20,319 nt of DNA, taken from the NCBI GenBank assembly GCA_964200185.2, contig CAXNAD020000403.1, positions 1-20,319 of the forward strand, read 5' to 3'. Shown here piece by piece: positions 1-9,400 of the stretch. Position numbers and translations under genes: made by a program. Each line of letters begins with the position of its first letter. Position 1 is the stretch's first letter. This DNA comes from Choristocarpus tenellus KU-1152. Its lineage: Eukaryota; Phaeophyceae. The notes beneath the pieces were generated by a model. It ran no database searches. It was given only the letters and a program-made list of their open reading frames with translations, and had not been told where the DNA came from.

Positions 1-50
1 AAGAAAGGGGAGGCCCAAAATTTTTTTCCTTTTTGGGGGGGTTGTTGGGT

Positions 51-83
<33 letters not shown>

Positions 84-935
84 GGAGGTGCAGGGAATAG
101 GGCTGAGCAGTGCCTGGGAATGATACCAGTCAGGACTTTTGCACTCCTCCCACCCCCCAGCCCCACCCATTGCATGGTGGAGAATTGTGTAAGCTCAACT
201 CCTCTTATCTTCAACTGCTTTCCATTTGCTTCATTGAGGTCCATTGAGACTCGCTCTGATCTTATCTTCATCTCTTTGATGCCTCACCACCAAATACTCC
301 ATGTGCTTGTTTCTTGGTGAACCTCTGCCTCTGCCCACTGTCTGAATAGTTGCAACAAACAAACACATGGAGTATTGTGTTGTACTTAATTTAGGTCATC
401 ATAAACAGGCACATGCCATGCCCTTGACACATCTTGGTACGGTTGTGTTTTGTCTTGGGTGCTGGCCCTATGTCTTCCTCTATCGAGTGGATCAGTCCTC
501 TTGGTTTTCATGTCCTGTTTTGGTGTATGTTGGCAGTCCTCAACGGGAATGATAGCCCGATTGTGTTGTCTATATAGGCTCACTACAGGTTTGCTTCTTC
601 AGTTCCCCCTCTAATGCTGTTGTACTTCTCACAGAAGTGTGTGTCCTTCAACTTTTGCCTAGCTGCAGTCTAATGTGGAGGGAGAGTGGGGATACTGTTT
701 CCTCTTCAACTCACACAATGAGCTCCTATATTGAATGCTCGTAGTCTATAGGTTACTAAACACATCGTCTTATGGAATTGATATGAATGAGTGGGGAAAG
801 GTATGGGTTAGTGTCCATAGATCATTCCCCTCAGCCTTGGCATGAGTTAGCTCCCCCCTGCCCCAATGCCTTATTCCTGGTAACCACTGCCCCTTCTGCT
901 TTCACTTCTTGAAACAATTGCATCAACAACAACAG
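1..935. other. Unassigned left end, probably DOCK intron sequence
   Basis: I find no convincing coding exon here on either strand. The first 82 bases are almost pure T and G, with a long G homopolymer at about 52-82, so the left edge may be a low-quality contig end. Because the DOCK exon at 936 begins with a splice acceptor rather than a start codon, this stretch is most simply the downstream part of an intron of that gene. The upstream DHR-2 exons expected just before the 936 exon were looked for and not seen. Confidence 0.4.
52..82. repeat. Poly-G tract
   Basis: This is a run of about 31 consecutive G residues near the contig edge. It could form G-quadruplex structure or be a sequencing or assembly artefact. 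A similar G-rich block flanks the N gap near 15.1 kb. Confidence 0.7.
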
Positions 936-3778
936 GTTCAAGTGCTGCCTGACTCCGCTGAAGAGGTATCCCAATTTGATGATGACAACGCCTATGTCAA
1001 AATCACATCCCTCAAGCCGGTGAGTGATCCCTCCATCCTCTTTCCCTAATCGATCAACTTTGGTTTGGTAAATGTGGGCTATAATTGAAGGGCAGGATAG
1101 AGACAATTGTTGCCTTAATATATCAAGGTCCAGAATGTATTGTTGCTTTTAAAAGTACGGAGTTTCCAGATATTCTACATGGTAATCAGCGGAAAGCCTT
1201 TTTGTGTTGATCCCCATCAATTTGTGTTGGATCTTCAATGGAGACAAGAATGCTGTCCCATCACCCCATGATCTCGTCTACCCCTCAATCACCTCCAGGT
1301 TGTGGAAGTTTTCCGATCTGGTGAAGGAGCAAAAAAGTTTACATTCAATACACCGTTTACTTCAGGGGGAAAGGCACACGGGTCAACCGCAGAGCAGTGC
1401 AAGAAGCTCACAGAGCTTGAGGTGTGTGGCATAAAATGTCGTGTAGGGCAGGGGGAGGGGAACACACGAGCATCTGTGTTGCGAGGTCTAACTGTTCTTC
1501 ACCAATACTTGTACTTGATGGGTATGGACATGGGTATTTTCTCAATAAATTATTCACCCTCGATACACAATTTGATAGAAATTGATGTTTCTATCTTCAC
1601 ATCCTGTGGCACTTGCACCTTGGGTATCCATGTGTGAGATCCTTCTTTCAACCTTTTCTTGCCAATAAAAAAAAAAAACGCCTCTTGGGCAGGTGCCTGT
1701 CCCATTCCCTTGTTGCACAAGCCGGCAGGTGGTCAAGCACCGAAAGGTGACACTGCTGTCTCCCATAGAGTGTTCATTGGATGACATCCGGCAACGCATC
1801 ACTATAATGAATAAGGAGGTGATTGCAAATATTGATCGGGATAGCGACAATAAGGCTCTGACCAGGCTTGTGCATGGAAGTGTCCTACCACAGGCAAGTG
1901 TTTTCTTCTGTATTGTACTGTGCTTTACAATTGCGTTTGTAGTTGGTATTTTAATTGATGTGGAGGCTACATATAGATGGGGGGTGGGGAACAGGTGGAA
2001 GATGCAGAGGGTTACCTAATGCAAGTTGTTGTGTTGGTGAAGGGGATGCCTTCCCTTTGTTGGAAGTTCCTATCTTAGCTGATCTTTGTTTGCCGCCAAC
2101 AAGAGTACTGCTGTGTTGGACAATGATCCACCCACCCTGTGTGTTCATTGGATACAAGCGCATGATTATGCAATACACAGTTGTAAAGATGTGTCCTGGG
2201 GGTGTACTTATGAATGGAGGGGTGTCATTGGTCCTTGGTATTGGTATTGGTGTTGGTGTTGGTGCATACTGGAACCGATTGCTTGGGAATTGCTAGTTTT
2301 GTTTTGGTCTCCTATCTTCGTTCTTTTTTTGTCTTGTCTTGTTTTTTAATGCATGTTTTGAATTCTCTTTCCCTTTTTTATTTTTTGTATGTCTTGCTTC
2401 CTTTGCCGGATATAACCCTCTTCTCCGTTCACAGTTTTTGTACTGGCCTTTGACTGCATGCAGGTCTGAGCATGTTGCATGTTTCTTCTCTGTCGGTGGA
2501 CAATACCTGGTAACTGTTTTGAGCATCATCCTTGCCTTGTCTCTCTTACTAAAATACTCTATCATGCTCTAATCAATCAAACCAACCGTCGGTTGTCAGG
2601 TAAATGGAGGAGCGGTAGAGGTGGCTGAAACGTTTCTCAAGGCCCTTCCAGATGATTGTGAAGAGTACGAGGATGCTGATGATTCTGAATCCATAATAAG
2701 TGTGGGCTCTTCCCCAGTCAAGAGACGAGGGTCGCAGGGAAGCGATATGACAACTGGTGGGGGGGGTGGGGGGCGGTGGAGGGGGAAGAGGTATAGCCCA
2801 GTTGTTCTGTTGACTGCAGAACAGGCCGCTGTGAAGAGGGAGCTTCTGGCAGAGGCACTGTTGGACTTTCTTGACCTTTGTCGACTGTTAGTTATGAAGA
2901 CTCGGACAGTGCTGAATGTTCCTCGTGCATCAACAGCTGCGTTGACACTCAAACCACCTGGGGAGGAAAGGACACCTGAGGAGGTGAGTTGAGGGTGTGG
3001 CTGTTGGGGGTGGGGTGCTTGCTTACTTGCAACTGACCCGTTGGTGATTGGTGTGCCCATGGAATGATTTTTCGTACTGGTTTGTACTGGTAGAATGGGC
3101 AGCATGAAGAAGTGTTGGCTGTGTGTGTGTGTGTGTGTGTGTGTGATGCTGAGGACAACTTGATAGGTGTAAAAGTAGTTTGAACATCCAAGGACCAACT
3201 CCTAGGGAGGAGAGGACATATATTGATGGTGTTATAAATCGTGGTTTTTGATTGGTTGAATTTTCTTATGAATGCACGCTACAAGCATTTTCTGTGGACC
3301 GTGGTGATTCCCACTCCTCTATTCTTGCACTGTGTTGATGTTTTGATTATAGAGCCCTAATCGAGTACATTGTGACTTCTTCCCACTAATGCTTTTGATT
3401 CACAACAATAGAAATCGAGTATTGTAGACTCCCAAAAAGTCTGTAATAGATAAAGAGCTACACTAAGAAAGACAAAAGGCGCTAGCTCCCCTGTACTTCA
3501 TTCTGCAGAGAGGTGCAAATAGACCACTTCTGATGGGAAGTCCTGAAGCCTGTCACCTCTACACTCCAACCTATAGTACTAACTCTACATGATTCCGTGA
3601 TGGTGCTTGTATTTGATGTGCCTCCGTGATCAAAAAGCAAACAACAGAGCACAACGTTCTCTGGCAAAGGGAAATGGAGAGGGGTTTCCAGAATATGATG
3701 TTGGCTTTGGAGCCGTTCTTGTGCGAGGATGAAGGCTGGCAGGAGCTGGTGCATAATTCCAAGACGTTTACCTTGTAG
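936..3778 (+). CDS. DOCK-family guanine nucleotide exchange factor, C-terminal DHR-2 exons (5' partial)
   Basis: DOCK proteins activate Rac/Cdc42-type GTPases through the DHR-2 domain. I read five exons: 936-1019, 1299-1421, 1693-1893, 2600-2983 and a last exon starting at 3638-3650 and stopping with TAG at 3776-3778. All junctions that can be phased are phase 0. Family motifs in order are VQVLPDS with AYVKITSLKP, then FTFNTPFT..GGKAHGSTAEQCKK, then LLSPIECSLDDI, then GSVLPQVNGGAVEVAETFL (the nucleotide-sensor region), then LLDFLDLCR and a terminal helix with QREMERGFQ. The pattern resembles DOCK-C/D and plant SPIKE1 (GK.HG..EQ.K) more than DOCK-A/B. An acidic, Ser- and Gly-rich insert (encoded at about 2650-2800) interrupts the C-terminal lobe. 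The N-terminal regions lie left of the window. Substrate GTPase is not predictable. The last-exon acceptor is weak, and an end by splicing to 3838 is a possible alternative. Confidence 0.85.
1894..2599 (+). other. Apparent GC-AG intron in the DOCK gene
   Basis: The reading frame matches the family exactly if the upstream exon ends ...CTACCACAG and the intron starts GCAAGT. The acceptor is TTGTCAG before GTAAATGGA. AG|GCAAGT is the classical strong context for a GC donor. No GT donor nearby keeps both the frame and the family motif. Phase is 0 on both sides. Inside the intron is a short GGTATT/GGTGTT tandem tract near 2237-2262. Confidence 0.7.
3121..3145. repeat. (GT)n microsatellite
   Basis: About 12 GT dinucleotides in a row lie in the last intron of the DOCK gene. 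A length-polymorphic marker is likely; nothing suggests coding. Confidence 0.95.
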
Positions 3779-5114
3779 CAAGCCATACGTGTAATGTGCA
3801 GTTCTTGGCTTTTGCTTTCAATTTTGGTTCTTGACAGAGATTAGTTTTAACCATTTGAGCCCTTGTGTCCTTTTTGGAGAGGTCTTCCTCTTTGCCCACC
3901 CTAAGACCTTCCCACTCAAGCACGACCTGTTTCATTGGGCGCCAAGTCGATTAGAATGCTTGTCAGATATTGGCTTTAGGTATGGGTATGTTTGAAGCAA
4001 ATGGTCAGCCCGGTAGATTGGCTTGTGTATTGTCCACCTAACAGATTGTACCCTGCACGTCTGGTAGAGATAATGTCGTGTTGAGGTGTGTGTGCCTGCC
4101 AGCATAGTGTGTCGATTTTGGAAACATAATAGCCAAGGTGCAGGCAGAAGAAAGACGTTGCGCTGATGACTCTTCCTAGCCCTGCTGTATCCTCTCTGCC
4201 CCCCACCCACCCCAATGAGAGAGGGCTATCTATCCTTTATCTTTTTGCAATCCGCTTGTCAACCATGGTTGCTGTGCATGTGCCAGATGCTGCAGTGTGG
4301 TTTTTAATGTTGGTGTGTGTGTGTATACCATGTATGTGGCACTTCACTGTATTGAATACTACAAGCAATGTTTGCAAGAGTGTGTTCTGAATCTTTGGGC
4401 CACCAGCAGGTCATGCCTGAGTGATTTCGCTTGTACAGTAATTGGAACAGTCCACTTGTGTATACGTGGCACCCACTCATTGTCTCTTGTCTCTACAAGA
4501 TGTTTGATTCACGTTGCAGCTGTTGCTGCCTGTATTGGAGAGGTTAGTTGCCAGGTGGTATTGGCTTGGTGCAATCTTCTGGATCGTTTTTTACTTAAGT
4601 TGTGCATGTTAGAGAGTACTTGCGTGTGCCATGGTGCGTCTGAGTTTTTTTCCCCGAGTATCCCCTTCATGATGCCCTCCTGCTGCCTTTTTGGGGACAG
4701 CTTGGAGAGCGTTCCTGCTAATGGGGTGGTGTATGTGATGTTGGCTTTCATAGTTGAGCCCTCCAACATTTCTGTGGCGTAATTTTTAAGTCTCTCTCTA
4801 GCTGAAACTGTTTTATTTGTAGGTATTTTTGTGACCATCGCTGCTCAAGTGGAGGAGAGACTTGAGGCTGTTTGGCACCTGAATAGTAGGAACAAATTGT
4901 TTTTTTCTTTTTTTAATACTTGTTTATTCAAAAGCAAGAATCGATTGTGTGTGATCAAAGTCATTCCATTCCTAACACTGAAGTAAAAAAACTTGATTTA
5001 GATACGCAGAGTTGTAGTACTTTTTTTTCATCAAAGCTTGGCAGTAATCACTGAAGGTATCCTCATAATACTTAAATCACTCACTTACCTTCTTCAAGGT
5101 GACCTCATTGAGTC
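3779..5114. other. Intergenic region with no firm gene
   Basis: This stretch lies between the DOCK stop and the stop of the small minus-strand gene, which converge. An open frame of about 160 codons on + at 4297-4782 has a T/G-rich, Cys- and Leu-heavy translation typical of non-coding sequence, and I do not call it. A segment at 3838-3979 (+), bounded by a plausible acceptor and donor, reads like protein and is treated under findings. No AATAAA was seen for the DOCK transcript. The 4923-4928 signal belongs to the minus strand. Confidence 0.4.
4923..4928 (-). terminator. AATAAA polyadenylation signal for the small minus-strand gene
   Basis: On the minus strand the sequence reads TTTTGAATAAACAAG, about 190 bases after the TGA at 5115-5117. 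The position fits the 3' UTR of the gene at 5115-6138. A second minus-strand AATAAA lies at 4813-4818. Confidence 0.4.
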
Positions 5115-6138
5115 TCACAAAGACATGTCATGTTTTCGAAACTCTCTAACCACTTCCAAAACGACTCTGAAATGTAGTGCAGCACTTGAAAATTGGAGTA
5201 CTGTCGTATCAACAAATGTCAGCAATAGCCACGGCATGGAATACACCAGGGATAGGAAGGCCTCTTTTACATGTTAGGAGGAGAGTATTGCTTCAAATTT
5301 TGATGGTTACAATGATGGGGGTGTTATGAAATAGTTGGGATATTGATACCAGTATAGCTGTGGGGATGAGAAGGGTCAATGGTCCTCCCATGTATCTGAA
5401 CAAAAATTCTAGGGAAGCGCATGGAATTAACCTAAAATAGCACACATGACGACATGCATCTCTTTTCCATAACAATATGCTGATCCAAGGAGTAGATGCA
5501 ATGTACTAGCCACATGCGCACTTTATGTTTTAGCCTATACACAACCCCCCCTACTCAATGAGGGTAACTATCTCCTTAGAGTGAATGACCATGGTTTCAT
5601 CTTCCTCGCCTAGCCCACCAGGTCCTCCACTCATTAAGAAAACAGTGTTGAGAAGGGTAAATAAAGCTTGGGCACATGTATAGGATGCAATCTTGTTTCC
5701 AACATTCAAGAAGAGACTGCTGTTAATAGGTTGTTGATGCTAGTGATCGTGGAGCAGTAAAGGTCACCTGGCTGTGCTACATGAGACCATGGCCAAGAAG
5801 AGGTGATTATGCTGGTAACTATGGGATCCACCTGTTGCTGTTTGCTCTGGCAAATTGTGAAAACAAATAAGTTTATATGTCGTTGTGATCAAAACAATGA
5901 TTAGCAGGCAATGCACAAATTATCTATGTTGGTACTAGCCAGCAGAAGGGAGTTAGTTGTATGTATGTATTGACTACACAGGCATCATTCCAATCATTTG
6001 CTCAATTCTTTTCCAAATCGGTGAAACACCAACATGAGCAAGGCAATGGTGTACACAAATCACATGTTCAAGTCCTTGAAACTGTTCAAATACATCTGAC
6101 TGTAAATTGGCCCGCAGGCCGTCACAAAGCCAGTCCAT
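5115..6138 (-). CDS. Unrecognised small multi-exon protein with helical, hydrophobic segments
   Basis: I do not recognise this gene. It is assembled from three short open segments on the minus strand. Segment 1 runs from an ATG at 6138 (MDWLCDGLR, preceded in frame by TGA TAA) to about 5978, containing VFEQFQGLEHVI, HHCLAHVG and WKRIEQMIG. Segment 2, 5719-5619, follows the acceptor TTAACAG and contains LFLNVGNKIAS and ALFTLLNTVFLMSGG. Segment 3, 5263-5115, contains AFLSLVYSMPWLLLTFVD and VVREFRKHDMSL before TGA. The phases agree: CCTGT|GTAGTC to CAG|C, then CCTG|GTGGGC to AG|AGGCC, with a CTAAC branch-like motif before the last acceptor. The predicted product is about 137 residues, mostly helical. 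An acceptor-like TTTACAG inside segment 1 means the true start could lie elsewhere. Segment 2 can also read on to a TAG at 5551. It sits in tandem behind the GT8 gene. Function is unknown. Confidence 0.4.
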
Positions 6139-6230
6139 TTATCACTTTTTACTACAAATCAAAACTTCAATATATGAAGGGGACCAAGAAGATATCGATG
6201 AAGTTTATGCCCATGATTGCAGTGATACTC

Positions 6231-6236
6231 TTTATT
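6231..6236 (-). terminator. AATAAA polyadenylation signal for the GT8 gene
   Basis: The plus strand reads TTTATT, giving AATAAA on the minus strand 185 bases past the GT8 stop at 6421-6423. If used, transcription of the GT8 gene would end shortly before the ATG of the next minus-strand gene at 6138, which leaves that gene very little promoter space. Confidence 0.4.
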
Positions 6237-6420
6237 TTTCACACCCCGAAAAACAAGAAAAATAGATATTAAAACAGCAACCGCTATAGTGCAGAACATT
6301 CTCAGAAAATAATAGTTGGAACAGCATGACGCACACACATCACAAACACACACAGCAATGCCTCACATCTAAACATATAAAATCATCCAGCCCAGCAACA
6401 TCATGAGAGCTACTCCTTTC

Positions 6421-9400
6421 TCATGCCTCTCGTCCCTCCCCCATCCGCAGCTGCCCCAGCACCCCATTACTCCTCAATTGACCGAATACTTGACATTGTG
6501 TTCCATGGGCTGCCCAGAGCTTGGGAAGTCTGAGAAGGGATAATGTCATAGCCACAAGTAAAGCAAGAAGATTGGCTAGACCTGGAAGAACCATGCGGCT
6601 GGCAGGGTAACCATTGAGTCCACGACACAGAGGAGACACAACAATGTACACCTGGATGGGGTTACACAATAGGCGAGGGAGAGTCGCCTTGTCAATCGGA
6701 ATGGGATATTACTGGATAGAGCGGGGCAGGAGGGCACAGATGCTCTGGCAAGAGAAAGTCAGACCAAGGTTAGCTTTGGGTATAGCTGTAAGCAAACATG
6801 TATAGGGTTACTGAGAACATTGATATGTTGAAGTACCTCGACACACACATTAGAGCCGGTGCTGTCCTGCAATCGCACCGCATGTCAGAGTGACACAACA
6901 GGTTCATTGCCTACTTGCATGCACATTGAGTGCATTCCTCAATAATTTGCCCCCCCCCACCCACACCATCGTTTGATGTTCCAAATTCGTTGTGATACTC
7001 AGCTCAGTCATGACATAACAGGCACTGCCATGTAGCCATTCACATCCACCTCAACAACACAGAAAGTTCAACAAACATCACACTCACCAAAAAAACAAAT
7101 AAGCACCCAAAGTGTGCCAGGCTCTCAACGAGAGGGTGTGGCAGTTTGCTTGATCTTGGCCCTCTGAAACCACCACACCGCTGACCATCATCACTCCCCT
7201 GTGCAGCCCCCTCCCCACCCGTTCCCATCTCATCTCCCCGGAGCAGCACCTTTTGACCCCAGGAAAGACCACACAAACTGTAACTGGAGGCCCTATCAGT
7301 TCCATGGGTCTCTATGCCCACTCCAGCCTCTGCTGCCTTGGTAAACAACATTGACAGGTAAATACCTATGGAATTGTAGGGAAGGAATTGGGTAGGGCAC
7401 AATTGTTGTAAATAGAGTTTCATCATGACACATCCCAAAAGGCCACAGTTTTCTTCCTGATACCAATCCAACCAGCAAGACACATGACAATTACCCAACC
7501 CCCCAAAAATGCTAGTGCCACATAAGCTATGATATGCACATGAACAGGACTACAGTGCTACATACTCTAGTGATAAAACTAAACCTGGGGACACTGCACA
7601 ATAGCTAAGTATGCCTAGTACACACTTCGCATGATACACAGTAGGTTGGAGTACGTCTAGCCATGTTCAGAACAGGGAGGAACTAACTGCTTCTGGATCA
7701 GGTTGAATTGAAGCACAAAAAAAAATACATGAGACCAACACACCAACAGCACATCAATAGCACCTAGCTTCTACACAACCACCATCTGCATCCTCCAAGG
7801 TCTCCCACCTTCCATCAGCAGAGTCAAGGCCAGTCCCCTTGCAACAAAAAATGCCCATGATGCTTCTGGTTTAGCAGGACCAGGTATCGTACCGTTGGGC
7901 ACAGCGCTAAATGCCATGATGACTGAACCTATTAAAAGAGAAAAACCAATTATGAGGTTGAAGAGGTTGCCAAGGAGGCTGTCCGGGAGGATGGCCTGAG
8001 AGGGTATCTGCAAAGGCGGGCACAGAGAAAGCAAGGGGCATGGGTGGTAGGATGTTGTCTGTGAGTGCACAGCACAGCGATTGTAGGTATGAAACATATA
8101 TATATATGGAGTACTTGAGTCAAGCAGCAGGAAAAGGGAGTATGGAGCACTCCAACTCATCCTACACTAGGCATTAGATTCCAGCTGCTTCAGTGATCTA
8201 GCCCTAACCCTTGTGATAAAATCAAGTGCTTCTACGGCTCGGAGGATGAGGGGGGGCACTCACCAAAAATCGAATGACAATACGCCTTGCCTTATCAAGT
8301 CCCCACTGCAGCTTGCACCATCGCCTTTGCACCTGTGCAATGATTAGGACCCAAGTCACACATCACACATCACACAACAGTCGGCTTTGAAGGATGGGGA
8401 TCAAACAAAAACTGGGTATTATGGTATCGTGGCAATGACTTACACATGGTTCCACAAAATGCAGAAGACACCAGACACCATGTAGGCCAAGAAAAGATCA
8501 AGGCAGTGAATGTCCGGAATAGAGCACAGCAATTGAAAATGCACCTTAGAATGTAAAAAATAACACCTGGCTCGTACTGCAATCACAACAGAAAACGACT
8601 TCCGGCGGCACAGGAATGCCACGTTAAAAGACTACGAATTTGGTCACTTCTGTCTGCACTCCTTCCTCCCCCTTGATACTTCCTCCCAATCCACCTCCGT
8701 AACACATTTGCACACAAACAACGCACCAACCAAAGCAGACCACAAACAGCGATGGGAGTCAATCCTCTTAAAAGTTGACCCATCACACCACCCAGCTTTG
8801 GTCTCGAAAAGGTTTCACCCATTCCTCTCTGCCCAGACTCTGCCTTGGCATAGGAATCAAGCCATAGGTCCACGTATGGTAAGAATGGATACGCCCACCA
8901 ATTCCTGCTCGATTGAACACATGCCGGGGAGGGAGGGACAGAGACTATTATAGATTATTATAGATTATTATAGATCTATGTTTACATACCTCTACAGCTG
9001 AGGGTGGTGGCAGAGAGCAGTGGAGTAGGAGCAGATAAAGAATGGAGGGCGCAAACTGTTGGTTCTGTGGTACCTTACAGTCACAAATATGCGGAAGTAT
9101 AATGGAAGAACTTTCCACAGCATCCACTACTCTAACTGCACATGACAAACATCAAAAAACAACAAACAAACAAACAAACACAGCTGAGAAAAATTGCAGC
9201 TCATCAATTGCTGCCGTTACCACATGCACTAAAACAACTTTTGCCACCCACCCCAGTCACTCAGCACTGACCAGGGTTTGGCAGTTCCAAAAGTGAAGTG
9301 CAGGATTTTAATTCGTTTGCGAAGGAGCCAATCAGAGGGGGCTCCCTCCACATCTTTGCCCTGCACTGCCTGCAAAAGCACTCAGTGAGGTTGATTCGAT

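Noticed and set aside
33-320. Open frame beginning with a polyglycine run at the left edge
   Set aside because: The glycines come from the poly-G homopolymer, and the rest shows no family motif.
4297-4782. Plus-strand open frame of about 160 codons, the longest unassigned one
   Set aside because: Its translation is Cys- and Leu-rich and T/G-biased with no motif. It overlaps an equally long minus-strand open frame and has no supporting splice or domain evidence.
5293-5475. Minus-strand segment with a hydrophobic stretch (PLTLLIPTAILVSISQLF) as an extra exon of the small gene
   Set aside because: Its acceptor phase does not match any donor of the preceding segment, so I left it out, although it could be an alternative exon.
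6159-6353. Minus-strand frame with a membrane-like stretch between the GT8 gene and the small gene
   Set aside because: It covers the GT8 3' UTR and AATAAA site, and the flanking low-complexity GTGTG tract makes coding unlikely.
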